A stretch of 64,000 nucleotides of DNA from Mantis religiosa. Lineage: Eukaryota; Arthropoda; Insecta; Mantodea; Mantidae. Below are positions 36,200 through 47,800 of the stretch, piece after piece. The notes beneath the pieces are model-generated. The model ran no database searches. It was not told the origin of the DNA and was given only the letters and a program-made list of their open reading frames with translations. The position numbers were made by a program, and so were the translations under genes. Location: the NCBI GenBank assembly GCA_030765055.1, contig CM060947.1:59794235-59858234 (forward strand). Direction: 5' to 3'. How positions within the stretch are numbered: the first letter of the stretch is position 1; every line of letters begins with the position of its first letter.

Positions 36200-37573
36200 A
36201 TGCCATCGGAGACATTTGCAGTGGTGGAGAACATTACCGCTGTGGCACCGAAATTCAAACTAACAACTGTGAAGGGAAATAGAAAGGAAGTAGTCGAACC
36301 CTGTGGTCCTCGATACTTAGTCGTAACCAAAACTGAGGAAGGTAAGAACTTTCTGTCACTGAACCCTTTCGTCATCCAAAGAATATTAGATAACATAGCT
36401 GGTCCGGTAAAATCTTGTATTCGTTCAAGAAATTGCACGCTCCTGGCGGAACCTCATTCTGTCTTCCAGGCAGCAGTGCTATTGAAGGCCAACTTGTTGG
36501 TTAGCTACCCGGTTAACGTCACAGTCCACAAGAGCCTGAAACCCTCGCGCAAGACCAACGAGGAAATTCTGGATAGCCCACAAGACCAATGTGTGATAGC
36601 TGTGTACCGTGTGCAACGACGAGAGCGAGGAGAATTGGTGCCTACAGGTACACTCTTCCTGACTTTTGATCGGGTAGATCTCCCACAAAGGACCAGAGCA
36701 GGGTATGAAACCATCTAGGTACGTCCATACGTACCAAACCCACTAAGATGCTACAAGTGTTAGCGCTTCGGGCACACAAGCGCGTTCTGTAACGCCGCGC
36801 CTACATGTTGTAACTGTGCGATGTCATAGAATGATGGTGCGTGTTCATCGCCAGCTAAATATGTGAACTGTGCTGGAGAACACCCAGCCAGCTCTCGAGA
36901 TCCGGGTGAAAGAGCAGGTTTCCTTCTCGGAAGCCCGGAAGCTCGCGCGTACTCGAATACCATCCCTCCCACGGTCCGCTACTTACAGTACAGTAGCAGC
37001 TAAGCCGGTGCCGAGGAGAGAGATAGCCACTCAGTCCAGTGCAATTCATGAGGCATTTATATCTGATAAAATCGTTCCGAACTCCGAAACCTGCCAAAAC
37101 ACCCTTGTCTGCGCCTTCGAGGCCTAAGCCTCCATCTGGAAGGAGATCGCCAGCACTGTCAGCGGCTAAAGCATCAACCTCCAAGAATGAGAAGCCAGTT
37201 GTGTACGATGCACCTCCAAAACAATTCAAGACCAGCTGCAAGAGGTCCGATTTCCTGAAGGATACCAGCAGACCTGCCATCCGAAAGAAGAGTTCAAGGA
37301 CGTCTAAAAGTTCCTCTGAGGAGTCTTCAGGTGAGGACTCAGGATAGACGCTTATCGTCCTCGTCGGTCACCGTGTCCAATCGGTTTGGGGCCCTTGAAC
37401 TGAAGTTCTCTATCGGGAAAGGGGCCTCATCCTTGGAGGAGATGGAACAAGATACGGACCACACTATCAGGATGACTTCCAGAAAACGGCGCGACAATTC
37501 AGACGTTAAAGGGGTTAGCCCAAAATCCAAAAAGAAGGGTAAACTGATTCGGCCACCTTCGAAGTTGTCATAA
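36200..37573 (+). pseudogene. LINE-C ORF1 (Gag-like, zinc-knuckle)
   Basis: MPSETFAVVENITAVAP at 36200 opens a frame of about 170 codons to a single stop at 36716-36718. Immediately after the stop comes VRPYVPNPLRCYKC and RFGHTSAFCN, the first CCHC knuckle, with a second degraded Cys set near 36800-36860. Later segments, after frameshifts, are FKTSCKRSDFLKD, SSEESSGEDSG and SVTVSNRFGALELKF, ending KLIRPPSKLS at 37573. The N-terminal half is the best preserved ORF1 of this family in the window. RNA-binding and chaperone function is known for the family and inferred here. Confidence 0.82.
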
Positions 37574-37760
37574 GGTGGAATAACTTCAACCTTCTATTCC
37601 ACCATGCCAATGGCTATCCTATAATGGAACATACGTGGGCTTAGGGCACATCGTCCTGAGCTTGATTTGTTGCTCAATAAGCACGATCCATTAGTAGTTT
37701 GCTTGCAGGAGACTAAGTTACGTCCTCAGGATTCCTTTCAACTAAGGCGCTATATTCCCT

Positions 37761-38006
37761 GTGTGTGTAGTGTTTAACGCCCGCTTTTACTACATACGGC
37801 ACCGCAGGCGGTGACACTGATGATACATGAGATGAAGATGGAGCACCGGTGGAATGACATGGCGGGGGAAACCGGAGGTGCCGGAGAAAACCCGCCCCAA
37901 CGCCGTGTTGTCCACCACAAATCTCACTTTGCGGTCGCCTGGGATCGAACCCGGGCCGCCTTGGTGAGAGACAAGCGGTCTAACCACTGAGCCACGGCGT
38001 GGCCTA
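37761..38006 (-). mobile_element. SINE3 insertion with 11-bp target duplication
   Basis: tRNA-like head at the right (minus: GGCCACGCCGTGGCTCAG, B-box CGGGTTCGATCCCAGG) and end at the left (AGTGTTTAACGCCCGC in plus). CTATATTCCCT is exactly repeated at 37750-37760 and 38007-38017. Removing the insert restores the LINE-C endonuclease reading. The second copy at 43401-43641 is on the other strand. Confidence 0.93.
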
Positions 38007-39976
38007 CTATATTCCCTTCCAGCGTGATCTTGCTCTTGAAGAGGATATTCCGGTGCATGGAGGGACAATGGTACTGGTCAGATGACATATGTGAACGTTA
38101 TACTTTTACGCACTAACATCCAGTCGCTGCTCATCACGCTCTTTGGGGCTCAATTCGAACTTGTGCGAGAGGTAAAGTTGTGTCAGACTTCCTGGACAGT
38201 AACAACCTGGTTCTCCTGAACACCGGAGAACCTACGCTTCTTTCTGATGCATTCAACACCTTCTCGTATCTGGATTTGGCAGTATGCTCACCGCAGTTAG
38301 CAGTGTCCCTCCAGTGGAACGTCATCTCTGACCTGCACTCCAGTGACCACTTCCCCTGTCTTATTAGTCTCCTAGCACACAACGTGTGTTCCACATGCTT
38401 GCCTACCTGACGTTTAAATCACAACTAATCCCTTTACACCCAGTTGGCGGTTTTTATTTATGAGGAGCACGCCTCCGATAACGAGCTCGTAGAACATCTT
38501 ACCGAGCAAATACTTGCCGCCACAGAACGGTCTATTCCTCGTTCGACTCCCAATCCTCGTCGACCTCCTGTCCCATGGTGGACGGATGACTGCCGGTATG
38601 CAATCTGTGCTCGTAAGCGTGCTCTACAGTTTTCCAACGCCACCCCACACTGGAGAACCTGATTCAGTACAAGAAGATGCGTGCCAGGTCCAGGCAAGTA
38701 ATTAAGGATTGCAAACAGAAATCATGGACTGCCTGTCATCTTTTAATCGCCATACCCCTTCTTGTGTAGTGTGGGATAGGTTAAGGCGCGTGGCCAGAAA
38801 ATCGACCCACATTCCGATAGCTGGTTTGGAAACTCCTTCAGAAGTCGTGGTGGATCCGTTTGACGTGGCTAACACCCTTGGCAGTGCTTTCGCTCACGTA
38901 TCTAGCTCAGATCATTATGCACCTCGGTTCCTCTCAATTACTTAAATTAGGTGGAATCTCAAGGTTTCTGCTTTCTTTCTGGAAACCTTGAAGACTACAA
39001 TCGCCTGTTCACCATGGCAGAGCTAGAACACGCACTTTCAGCTTCGCGACTTTCTGCACCAGGACCAGGCGGTGTCCACGTGCGCTTCTTACAACATCTC
39101 TCTCCCAAAGCGAAGGCGTTGCTACTGGAAGTCTATAATCGGTCTTGGTTGACGGCAGTTTTTCCAGAGAAGTGGCGGGAGGCCACCATCATACCTATTT
39201 TGAAACCTGGGAAGGACCGACATCTGCCTTCCACCTACCGTCCTATTTCTCTCACCAGTTGCATCTGCAAGGTGATGCAACGCATGATCAATGCGCGGTT
39301 GGTTTGGTGGCTGCAAACTCACAACCTACTGACGAACATCCAGTGTGGTTTCCGACGTCGCCTTTCGACAATACACCATCTCGTGTCGATGTCGACTCAC
39401 ATCATGAAGGGTTTCATGAAGAACTGCCAGACCGTCGGCATATATTTTGATCTCGAGAAAGCTTATGATACTTGTTGGCGTGCAGGTCTGTTACGGACCC
39501 TGCACAGGTGGAATATTCGTGGACGCCTACCTGTGTTTCTTCAGAATTTCATGAATGAATGCGTTTTGCAAGTAAGGTTCGGCTCGGTCTATTCAAACCT
39601 TTTTATCCAAGAGAACGGGGACCCACAAGGATCGGTACTAAGTCTTACGCTGTTTGCTATTGCCATTAACTTAATCGCTGTGTTCCTCGAGGTGTTTCAT
39701 CGTGCTTATTCGTGGACGATTTCGCTGTCTACTGTACTCAGCGTACTCCGTTCCTAGAGCGTCGTCTCCAGCAATGCTTAGACAACTTTCAGGACTGGAG
39801 CTCTAAGAACGGTTTTAGGTTGTCCACTGAGAAGACAGTCTGCGTTATCTTCTGGCGCCGCAAGAGTTGGTTACCACCCTTCCTCAGACTAGGTCGCCAT
39901 GTTTTACCATTTGCCGATGAAACTAGGTTCCTCGGACTGGCTTTTGATAGGAAGCTTGGCTGGTCGTCGCATATGG

Positions 39977-40227
39977 ATAGATAATTTATTCATCTTGCAA
40001 ATCATACATTGTACATGAGTACTATGATATAGAACAGGTCAAATTGTTAATTTACAGTGCAATTAACTATACTTGTAAATTAACAAGCCACATCCAATAA
40101 GGACAAGTCAATGTGTGTACAAAATAGTGAGGTATAAAGATATCTCAAGAATTTTATAATATACACAATTCATTCAGAAATGTAACAATATTATAAACTT
40201 TCCATAAATTCACTAACAGAATAAAAA
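39977..40227. mobile_element. Unclassified insertion in LINE-C ORF2
   Basis: The RT thumb sequence GGTCGTCGCATATGG is separated from its continuation CAGTTGAAAGCACGATG (compare the uninterrupted LINE-B at 30630-30665) by about 250 bp of AT-rich sequence. The insert starts ATAGATAATTTATTCATCTT, so its reverse complement ends in AAGATGAATAAATTATC, like the tail of a CR1/L2-type LINE. That would make it a 5'-truncated minus-strand copy. No clear duplication. Confidence 0.6.
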
Positions 40228-41594
40228 CAGTTGAAAGCACGATGTGAGCGTTCTCTTTATCTCTTGCGGGTATTTATTGGGAGATCTTGCGGAGCGGATC
40301 GTGCAGTGCTGCTTCGTTTATATCGCACACTGATTCGCTCCAAGCTGGACTATGGGTGCATCGTTTATGCTTCAGCTCGTCCATTTGTGCTCAAGAAATT
40401 GGACACGGTCCATAACTATGACCTTCGTGTAGCTATTGGGGCATCTCCAACTATCCCTGTAGTTAGTCTCTATGCTGAAGCGGCAGAGCCTCCTCTACAA
40501 TGTCGGCACGAAGTTGCGATGGGCAATTGCGGTTTGTGGGTCATGTAGTACCTTGGAATCCGACATATGCACCCTTTTTAGACACCTTATTCGTCGTACA
40601 TTACAGGGACAGACATCTTAGTCCCAAACCGCCAGGTTTTCGCTTCCGCGAACTCCTTAGGAGACTTTCACTTGATATGCCTAGGTTTTTTCCCTAAGGG
40701 CGAAAGGTTGCATCCCCCTTGGCTGCGTGCAGCACTTCACGTAGATCTTAGTATGCCGCTGCACGTGAAGTCAACGACGACCACGAGTACTATCCACGTT
40801 TTGTTTTTAGAATTTTTATCGGGCTATAACGATTTTAAATTAATTTTTACTGACGGCTCATAAAGCTCTAGCGGTGTCGGATGTGCGTATGTCCATGGAG
40901 CCGAACTCTATACATTCGGTCTCCATGGCAGCACTTCCATATACAATGCAGAGCTCTATGCCATTTACCGAGCCATTTTACATGTTCGCTGCAGGAGGTT
41001 GGTTAATTGCCTTATCCCAAGTGATTCCCTTAGCGCAGTCCAGATCCACGTGCGCTGTACAACTACCATCCTATTGTACAACGTATCCAGGACGCCCTCC
41101 ACATCTTACAGGCCTGTGGCGTTAATATATGTGCATGGGTTCCTAGTCACGTAGGCTTGCAGGGAAATGAAATGGCGGATTCGCAGGCGAGACGGCAACG
41201 ACACAGCCCAGGTTTCATATAGAATCAGTGACATCGGAAGATTTTAGGCTTGTACTGCGGAGAGGTGTCCTGTCCTGCTGACGGGAAGAGTGGTCCGCTC
41301 TCCGCAGAAGTAAACTCCGATCCGTCAAGGCCCTGCGATTCCCTGGGTAACCTGCTGCCGTTCCTCTCGTGAGGAGGTGCGCCTGGCTCGGTTACGGATT
41401 GGCCACTGTTTTTTTTTTTAGCCACATTTTTATTCTAAATGGGGGCCCTGATCCAGACTGCGCGCTTTGCGGTGGAGCTCTGCCGGTGTTTTTACCTAGC
41501 AGATGTTCGCCGGTCTCTTCAGGTTAAAACACTAAAAGAATGTGGCGGACCGAAGAGGGTGTTACCGCAAAGCAGACTGACTAGAGCAGGTTCC

Positions 41595-43385
41595 TCTTTT
41601 AAAAGAGAACTGGTTGAAAACGTGGTGGCCTATGCGTAACCGAACGACCCTCACTTCCTCTTGACGGAATGCACCAGGGTAAGTAGCCCAGGAAATCGGA
41701 AGCTCCTTCACCATTCTTTGGCCCGCCTTGGTAGCGTGGTGGTAGCGTGTCTGCCTCACGTTCAAGAGGTCCCGAGTTCGAATCTCGGTCAGGGTGAGTT
41801 ACTTGGATAAGGTTTTTTCCGGGGTTTTCCCTTATACTGAAAGACGAATGTCGGGTAACTCTAAGCTCTATGGACCCTGGGCTCATTTGAGCATCATTTC
41901 ACCCATTCCATTCATCGTCCGATATGACTTAACGTTGGAGGACGTAAATTACAAAAAAAAAAAAAAAAAAAAAAAAAACATTCTTTGTTTCCACAGAGAG
42001 CAGAGCACTCATCGCGCCAGCACGATAGAATCGCTCTCCGCACAGCGAGCCTAAAGTCTTTCGAGATCACAAAAAATGTTCATGCTGGGCTGTATTGTTG
42101 CCGCCTTAGCTGCCCATTTCATTCCCCGTCAGGCTCATGTGACCAGGAACCTATGCGCACACTACGCTAACGCCGGAGGCATGTAAAACCTGGAGGGCAT
42201 CCTGGATATGTTGCACAATGGGATGCTAGCTGTACAACTGACAAAGGCTCTGAAGGGCACTAAGTGAATCGCTTAGTTTTAGGCATCCACCCATCCTTCG
42301 ACGACAGATAAATAAAATTGCTCGGACTATTGCATACAGCTCGGCACTAAAAATGGAGGTGCTGCTAAGGAATTCATGTGTATAGGGTTCGGTTTTGACA
42401 CAAATTCACATCCATGTCCATCTGAGCTCTTTGAACCATCAGTATAAATTAAAACACGGTCATAAAAACAGGATAAAAATCCTAAAAAAGGGTACGGATA
42501 CTACGAGCCATCATGGATTTCGTGTACTGCCATGCCCAGGTGTAAGTGAGGGCATTCCAACCACCCAAGGAAACAGTTTAGGGGTTTTATGTCATGCCTG
42601 CCAAGAAGCTTCCAGAGGTGATAACCAGATGACTTGGGATAAAGAGGGGTGTTCCTAAACCGTGTGTTCAATAAGATGTTAGAGAAAGGCACAATCGTTG
42701 GATGCGTAGGCATACAAAGATGTCCACAGCCGTAATTCGCTAATAAATTACCACGCCGGTACTGCAGATTCGACGTAGAGGGCTAATTGGAAAAGCTATC
42801 CGTAGGCGACAATTATGGACAATGTCATCATTTTTTCGGTTCAGATGTCCTGAGGTAAAAACGATTCACCCTAGTCTAATTTGGAAAAATCAGTGCGTGA
42901 TAGGGTCACAGCAACACTGTGTGATTGGCACCCAGTGATTTGCCACTTAGTACCCGCAGAACATTTAGAGAACTGTCACAAGTTTCCGGATGTACTATAT
43001 TCGATGACCAACTAAGTTTTCTGTCAAATACCAATCTAAGGAACCTCGTTTCATCCACAAAAGATAGTATCCGCAGCCAATCAGAACTAAGGTTACAATC
43101 GACTACGATGGCACCAGTAGTTAACGCAGATGATTTTCTCAGCTGAGAACCGAAAACAGTTTTTTGAGCTCCAATTCTGAAGATCGTCCAAGCATTGTAA
43201 TAGAGCTCTAGAAACGGTGCACGCTGAGAGGTACAGCAGCCGCCAAAGTCGTCTACGAATAAGCATGATAAAACTTCTGAAGGGACACATTGAGTGATAG
43301 TTAATAGTAATAGCGAACAATGTTGCACAAGGACCGAACCCTGAGATATGCTGTACTGCTGAACAAAAGCTGTCGAAGAAAACCT
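41595..43385 (-). mobile_element. LINE-F: minus copy of the LINE-B/C family, 5' truncated
   Basis: From 43385 down: LFAITINYHSMCPFR with a degraded active-site box, DDLQNWSSKNCFRFSAEK, LSFVDETRFLRLVFDRKLSWSS and LNVLRVLSGKSLGANHTVLL. From about 42440 comes RNase H (GSKSSDGHGCEFVS-like). After the SINE1 at 41721-41978 come WATYPGAFRQEEVRVVRLRIGHH and FNQFSFKRG to about 41595. It lies head-on against the end of LINE-C. Many stops. Confidence 0.75.
41721..41978 (+). mobile_element. SINE1 insertion with 9-bp duplication and poly-A
   Basis: The cleanest family member. Head GCCCGCCTTGGTAGCGTGG, B-box GAGTTCGAATCTC, body and GTTGGAGGACGTAAATTAC, then 27 A. CATTCTTTG is repeated at 41712-41720 and 41979-41987. 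It sits in LINE-F, in the opposite orientation to it. Confidence 0.95.
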
Positions 43386-43400
43386 AGCTGTCCCCTACTG

Positions 43401-43641
43401 AGGCCGCGACGTGACTGAGTGTTTAGACCGTTCTACTCTCACCAAGGTGGCCCGGGTTCGATCTCAGATGACAGTAAAGTGTTACTTATGGTGGACAACA
43501 TGGCGCTGGGACGGATTTTCTGTAGGATCTCCGGTTTTCCCCATCTCATTCTACCGGTGCTTCATCTTCATCTCAGGTATCATCAGTGTCACTGGCTGCG
43601 GTGCCGCATGTAGTAAAACCAAGTGTTAAACTCTACATATT
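43401..43641 (+). mobile_element. SINE3 copy
   Basis: Head AGGCCGCGACGTGACTGAG, B-box CGGGTTCGATCTCAG, then GTGGACAACATGGCG, CGGTGCTTCATCTTCATCTC and TATCATCAGTGTCAC, in the order of the 37761-38006 copy. Flanking CCCCTACTGAGG and CCCCCACTAGGA could be a decayed duplication. Confidence 0.88.
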
Positions 43642-43833
43642 TCACATTTCAGACCCCCACTAGGAAAAGCGATCTTTCATGAACTCCTAAAGGAAAAGTG
43701 GTATGCGACCACAATATTCCAGGTGTGCTGGAATTGCTTGGCTGCTTATTACCTTTCTTGCGCTTAAAGAGAGAATAAAATGACGACTAATCAGATTCTT
43801 TTCGTGTTTTATAGCTCTACCACATGGCCCTTT

Positions 43834-44097
43834 GCCCGCCTCTGTAGCGTAGATGGTAACGTGTCTGCCTCGCGCTCAAGAGGTCCTGACTTCGAATCTC
43901 GGTCAGGGTGAGTTACCTGGATAAGGTTTTTTCCGGAGGTTTTCCCTTATTCTGATAGACAAATGTCAGGTAAGTCTAAGCTCCATGGACCCCGGATTTA
44001 TTTGAGCATCATTTCACCTATATCATTCATCGTCCAATATGCCTTAATGTTGGAGGACGTAAATTAAAGAAAGAAAGAAAGAATGAAAGAAAGAAAG
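43834..44097 (+). mobile_element. SINE1 insertion with (AAAG)n tail
   Basis: Head GCCCGCCTCTGTAGCGTAGA, degraded B-box GACTTCGAATCTC, body, GTTGGAGGACGTAAATTA, then about 30 bp of AAAG repeats. ATGGCCCTTT at 43824-43833 and ATGACCCTTT at 44098-44107 form a target duplication with one mismatch. Confidence 0.92.
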
Positions 44098-44717
44098 ATG
44101 ACCCTTTCCTGGAGTTTCCAAAGGCACATGAAACCCATTTTAAAAAAGAGAAGGAATTTAGCTGTTTTGTTCCTGGATCCTTCATATGGAGCCTTCAAGT
44201 AATGCTATATGTAGTTCTGCGAGGTTATTTTAGTATCCGTTGCAAAGATTTGTATAAGAAGTTATTTTTTCTGGTTTAAACATGTTTCCAAAAACATTAA
44301 GTGTAATATCAAATGTACGAAAATTCAAACTTACCTTCATTGTACTGACAATTTGCACACAGAGGCAACAAACTACGTTAAGAATGGCAGCAGTGATCTT
44401 TGCAAAAGAACCATATAGTAGTGTGAGTTTTGTCCTGTGCGGAGGTTTACCTCTTTCTGCCGCTGCTGTTCTGATCAGGCATCATTTTAACCGGTTACCG
44501 AACCTCTGTGTGATAGCTCCTTTGTGTTTACATGTTTGTGAAGTATATGAACATCAAGCAGAATCTCCTTGTTCTATCCAGAATAACATACAGGCCTTGG
44601 AAAAGAATAGCACTTTTCGCACATGCAGACATAGTTTGTCACAAAAACCTCTGTGAGAACCTTATTCCATTAATTGCAGGTTTTGAAGTAAAGAGGTATT
44701 ATGATTTTTGTTTGCAG
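44098..44717. other. Region just upstream of the DHRS7 start codon
   Basis: No TATA box or CpG block was recognised. A pyrimidine-rich tract ending TTTGCAG lies immediately before the ATG at 44718. The start codon may therefore open an internal exon, with a 5' UTR exon further upstream and possibly outside the recognised features. Open frames here (such as 44282-44656) show no known motif. Confidence 0.4.
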
Positions 44718-44841
44718 ATGACTGCTCTTGCCGTGATAGTGATCATTGCTGTGGCTATTTTTGTGTGCTACATTATTGCACTACTCTTGGTTGACTGTGA
44801 TCTTGGACTTGCATGGGTAGAAAAGTTTGGTAAGCCAATCG
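44718..44841 (+). CDS. DHRS7: DHRS7 coding exon 1: membrane anchor
   Basis: Begins MTALAVIVIIAVAIF, a hydrophobic anchor, and ends FGKPI plus one base (phase 1) before GGTGAGT at 44842. An alternative donor TTTG|GTAAGC at about 44830 would shift the frame and is rejected. The frame is open upstream, but the ATG here matches the family start. Confidence 0.85.
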
Positions 44842-47800
44842 GTGAGTACACATCTTTAGCAAAGAAAACTAAATCACAAGTGAGGGAATGGAATAGAGAG
44901 TGAAAGAGACAGTAGAGAATTTCTCTTACAGAACTTGCCCTTTTTCTTTCCCCTCTGTTAGTGAATATTTCGCATGTCTGCTGGAATGCATTATACCTAG
45001 AAGTGAAGTACTTAGGCTACATGGAGCTACTTGATTATGAGGTTTGAGCTTTAGAGGTATGAAGGAATGCTATTTTGGGGAATAAGATTTTAGAGTTTAC
45101 ATCTTTCAAAAAACTACAGATTATACTGTTTTCAGTCTGAGTGTTACAATATTTTCGCCAATGCTTTAAAATGTTGTATTAACTTGTCAGTAGTGTTCGA
45201 TTAAATTTGAAGTGCAAATGCTTGGGTTATAAACCTTTTCTATGCGAGTTACGCTATGTGAAGTAAGAAATTGGTGCAATATTGTAACAACATATAAATT
45301 GTATCGTTTTCCTACAAATTATATATTTTATTACGGTAATGTGTATATAACCATACAATGCAAATACATACTACTTGGCGAAGAGAGGTGGCGTGCCCTA
45401 AAAGATGCGAACAAAGATATTTACGTGAGCTCAAGGCACGTACACGGTGAGTCTGGTGTATGTAGACTTTGCAATCATGTCTTCTGGACACCACGTGACA
45501 CACATCGGCAGGTGCGAAGTATCGTGTGTGTGTGTGTGGGTGTGGTGGTGTGTGGCGTGTGGTGGTGTGTGGTGTGTGGTGTGTGGTGTGGAGTGGTGTG
45601 GAGTGGTGTGTGTGTGTGGGTGTGGGTGTGGGTGTGGGTGTGGGTGTGTGTGGGTGTGGGGGTGGGGGTGTGGGTGTGGGTGTGGGGTGTGGGGTGTGTG
45701 GTGTGGTGTGGATCCCTTTATAATTCCCCGATACTCTAATCCTCCAGAACGCTAAATCAAAGGTAGCCTAGAATTGCTTATCTTCCACTTCCTTGGCATA
45801 TTTTGCATTCAGTAACAATGTTGGGGAGGGAATTTATTTTATATAACGTGATGCCAACTAAAACTATGAGTATGTCGTTATTTTTATTAATATATTCATG
45901 CAAGTTCATCATTATTAGGCCAACATGAGATTGCGCTTCATTAGTAATTGCAGTAATTGTATCTAAACAAACATACACAATTTTGTATAGCTGAACTTGT
46001 GATGCGTATGTCATGTGTTTACATTATGGAAATGGTCTATTTGTACAAATGGGTCACGCTTCAGAAAATTAGTTTTGTTACCATGTACTTCCTATTCTCT
46101 CTATACTTACAATATTAATAAGATAAACTTTCCGTTAATGCCAGAGGGTTTTTGTTTGTAACTAAAAGGGCAACAAATTCATATTATTGAGGGCAACAAA
46201 TGCATGGATTACTGAAACAAGAAGTTCTAGGTTGATGATTTATACAGGTTGTTTCAAAGCGACACCAAACGATTATAGCCATTGTGTAGTTTATAACTTA
46301 ACTAGCCCAAATTTTGATATCACATCTTCAAAATTCTGTTGGGTATAATTTTATGCAGCATTAAATATTACATGATTGTGTGATTAGGCAGCGCAGGAAG
46401 CACTGGTGTGCGAACCTCAAAAGTTATTGGGACGCACGAGCCATGAAAACAAAAGCACTGCTCTTTATTAGTGACCCTAGCCTTGCTTTGAGGTAATGGG
46501 GCAAAGGGCAGTTACTTGTGAAAAAGTTGAATAATGACTCGGACAGTTCCAAGATTGCTCATTTTGCTAGGATCTTAATTGCACAGTGCTTTCAACTAGT
46601 TAATGTTAAATCAACAGTTTCCTTTTCAGTTACAAATGCTTTATTTTGTATTATTAAATATAGTGAAATAAAATGCTTGTCTCATTGCATAAGGCATTTA
46701 GTGTTAGTTAACTTTATGTACAATTTGTTGATATTGCGCTGATCCTCGTCAGAGGGAAAGGTGCAGACTTAAATATATTAAACAGAAGACAGGTAGTTAA
46801 TGAGATACTGATGGAGAAAATTAGGAAGGTATGCGGCAACACGTAACACTAGGTGAAGAAGTGCCCCTTTCAGAAATGCCTAACTAAATATTTTTGGAAC
46901 TGTTCTAAGTATTATTTATTTTACACTATCATGACATACAGGCTGATATAAATATATCTCTTTATCCCTTCCTTAACCAGAAGTTTAGTCCCTCGGATAT
47001 TAAATTCCCAACAGTTCTGAATTTATGAGCGCAGGCCCCAGGCCAGAAACAAGAAGCACATTTATACAAAAAATTATACCATGGTAGAAGAGCACCACTC
47101 GCCACGTGCCGCAGGAAAGCCCTTACACCAAACTAACTCAAGGGTACCGAGCGCCTCATGAGCAAGGCTCAGCCTAAACATCCCAGTGCCAGCAAGCGCT
47201 TAAAACAGGAAAACACTGCGACACCCTGCTAGAGCGCCTGTCCGGTAAAGTAGCGAGCGGTCGGCTCAATATAGTTCTGTTCTTTTTATAATTTAATACT
47301 TCCATCCTCAATTTCATTGACATTAACTTCGTTCTAAAAGGTTTAAGTTGCATATTGTGACTTTGTGGGTTCGTGAAATTAAAAGAGGTTAAGATTTGTG
47401 GAGCTTGTAGTTTAGGAATGCCAAGATAGAAGGCCCATTGACCCGTTTCAAAAAGGATCACTGCTTGTGTTGACAATAAAAGGGGTTTTCCTGGGAACAG
47501 GAATGTATCAGACAATGGAGCAAATATTTCTGCGAAGCTTTATAATAGCCACAGCTAACGAAAGGGACACACTTGCACACCTGACAGCGAAGAGGCAACT
47601 TCTGAAAGTGACGGTGGATGGGTAACAGTCACACATACACTTGTGGACTCAACAAACAAAATACACAAGTTATCTAGCAGCGAGTGAATTAAAGTTAATA
47701 GTTAAAAAAAAAAAAAAAAAAAACCATTAAAGTGTGCTAAAATAGTCGTGTGTGTTTTCCTTAGCAGAACCCTACATCAAATCCAGGACGTCCCACACCA

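Larger units (their letters stand above)
35590..41590 (+). mobile_element. LINE-C: near full-length two-ORF I-group element
   Basis: Leader with AGGGCCTACTACGGTAGG at 35758 and the conserved AGGACTGTGTT/TATCCGCTGATAAAGG block, ORF1 36200-37573 and ORF2 from 37608. It is interrupted by a SINE3 (37761-38006) and a second insertion (about 39977-40227). The ORF2 C-terminal PDCALCGGALP block lies near 41450. The opposite-strand LINE-F begins at about 41595 before a clear tail is reached. The exact 5' end is uncertain between 35590 and 35758. Confidence 0.85.
37608..41590 (+). pseudogene. LINE-C ORF2 (endonuclease-RT-RNase H)
   Basis: Begins MAIL, then WNIRGLRAHRPELDLLL and LQETKLRPQ (catalytic Glu of the APE endonuclease) near 37630-37730. 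A SINE3 cuts it. DFLDSNNLVLLNTGEPTLLSDAFN and the SSDHFPC catalytic site (near 38340) follow. RT has LSAPGPGGVHVRFLQH, IPILKPGKDRHLPS, YRPISLTSCICKVM, FDLEKAYDTCWR and QGSVLSLTLFAIAIN, then VDDFAVYC after a frameshift near 39685. After the second insertion come LLRLYRTLIRSKLDYGCIVY, RNase H (IFTDGS at 40843 with a stop directly behind) and RLARLRIGHC. About six frameshifts or stops. Confidence 0.85.

Noticed and set aside
41730..41800. tRNA gene candidates in SINE1, SINE2 and SINE3 heads
   Set aside because: A-box and B-box sequences are present, but the cloverleaf is degenerate and each sits at the end of a dispersed element with a body, tail and target duplication.
44532..44717. Upstream in-frame extension of DHRS7 from an ATG at 44532
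   Set aside because: The extension has no similarity to DHRS7, a hydrophobic anchor normally begins right after the start, and a TTTGTTTGCAG acceptor-like site directly precedes the ATG at 44718.
45242..45755. Cys/Val/Gly-rich open frames at 45.2-45.8 kb
   Set aside because: The unusual composition comes from the GT-rich tract inside DHRS7 intron 1. No splice support or family match.
47174..47515. 113-codon minus-strand frame in intron 1 as a gene
   Set aside because: No recognised domain, no splice or promoter evidence. A frame of this length is expected by chance in a GC-richer block.
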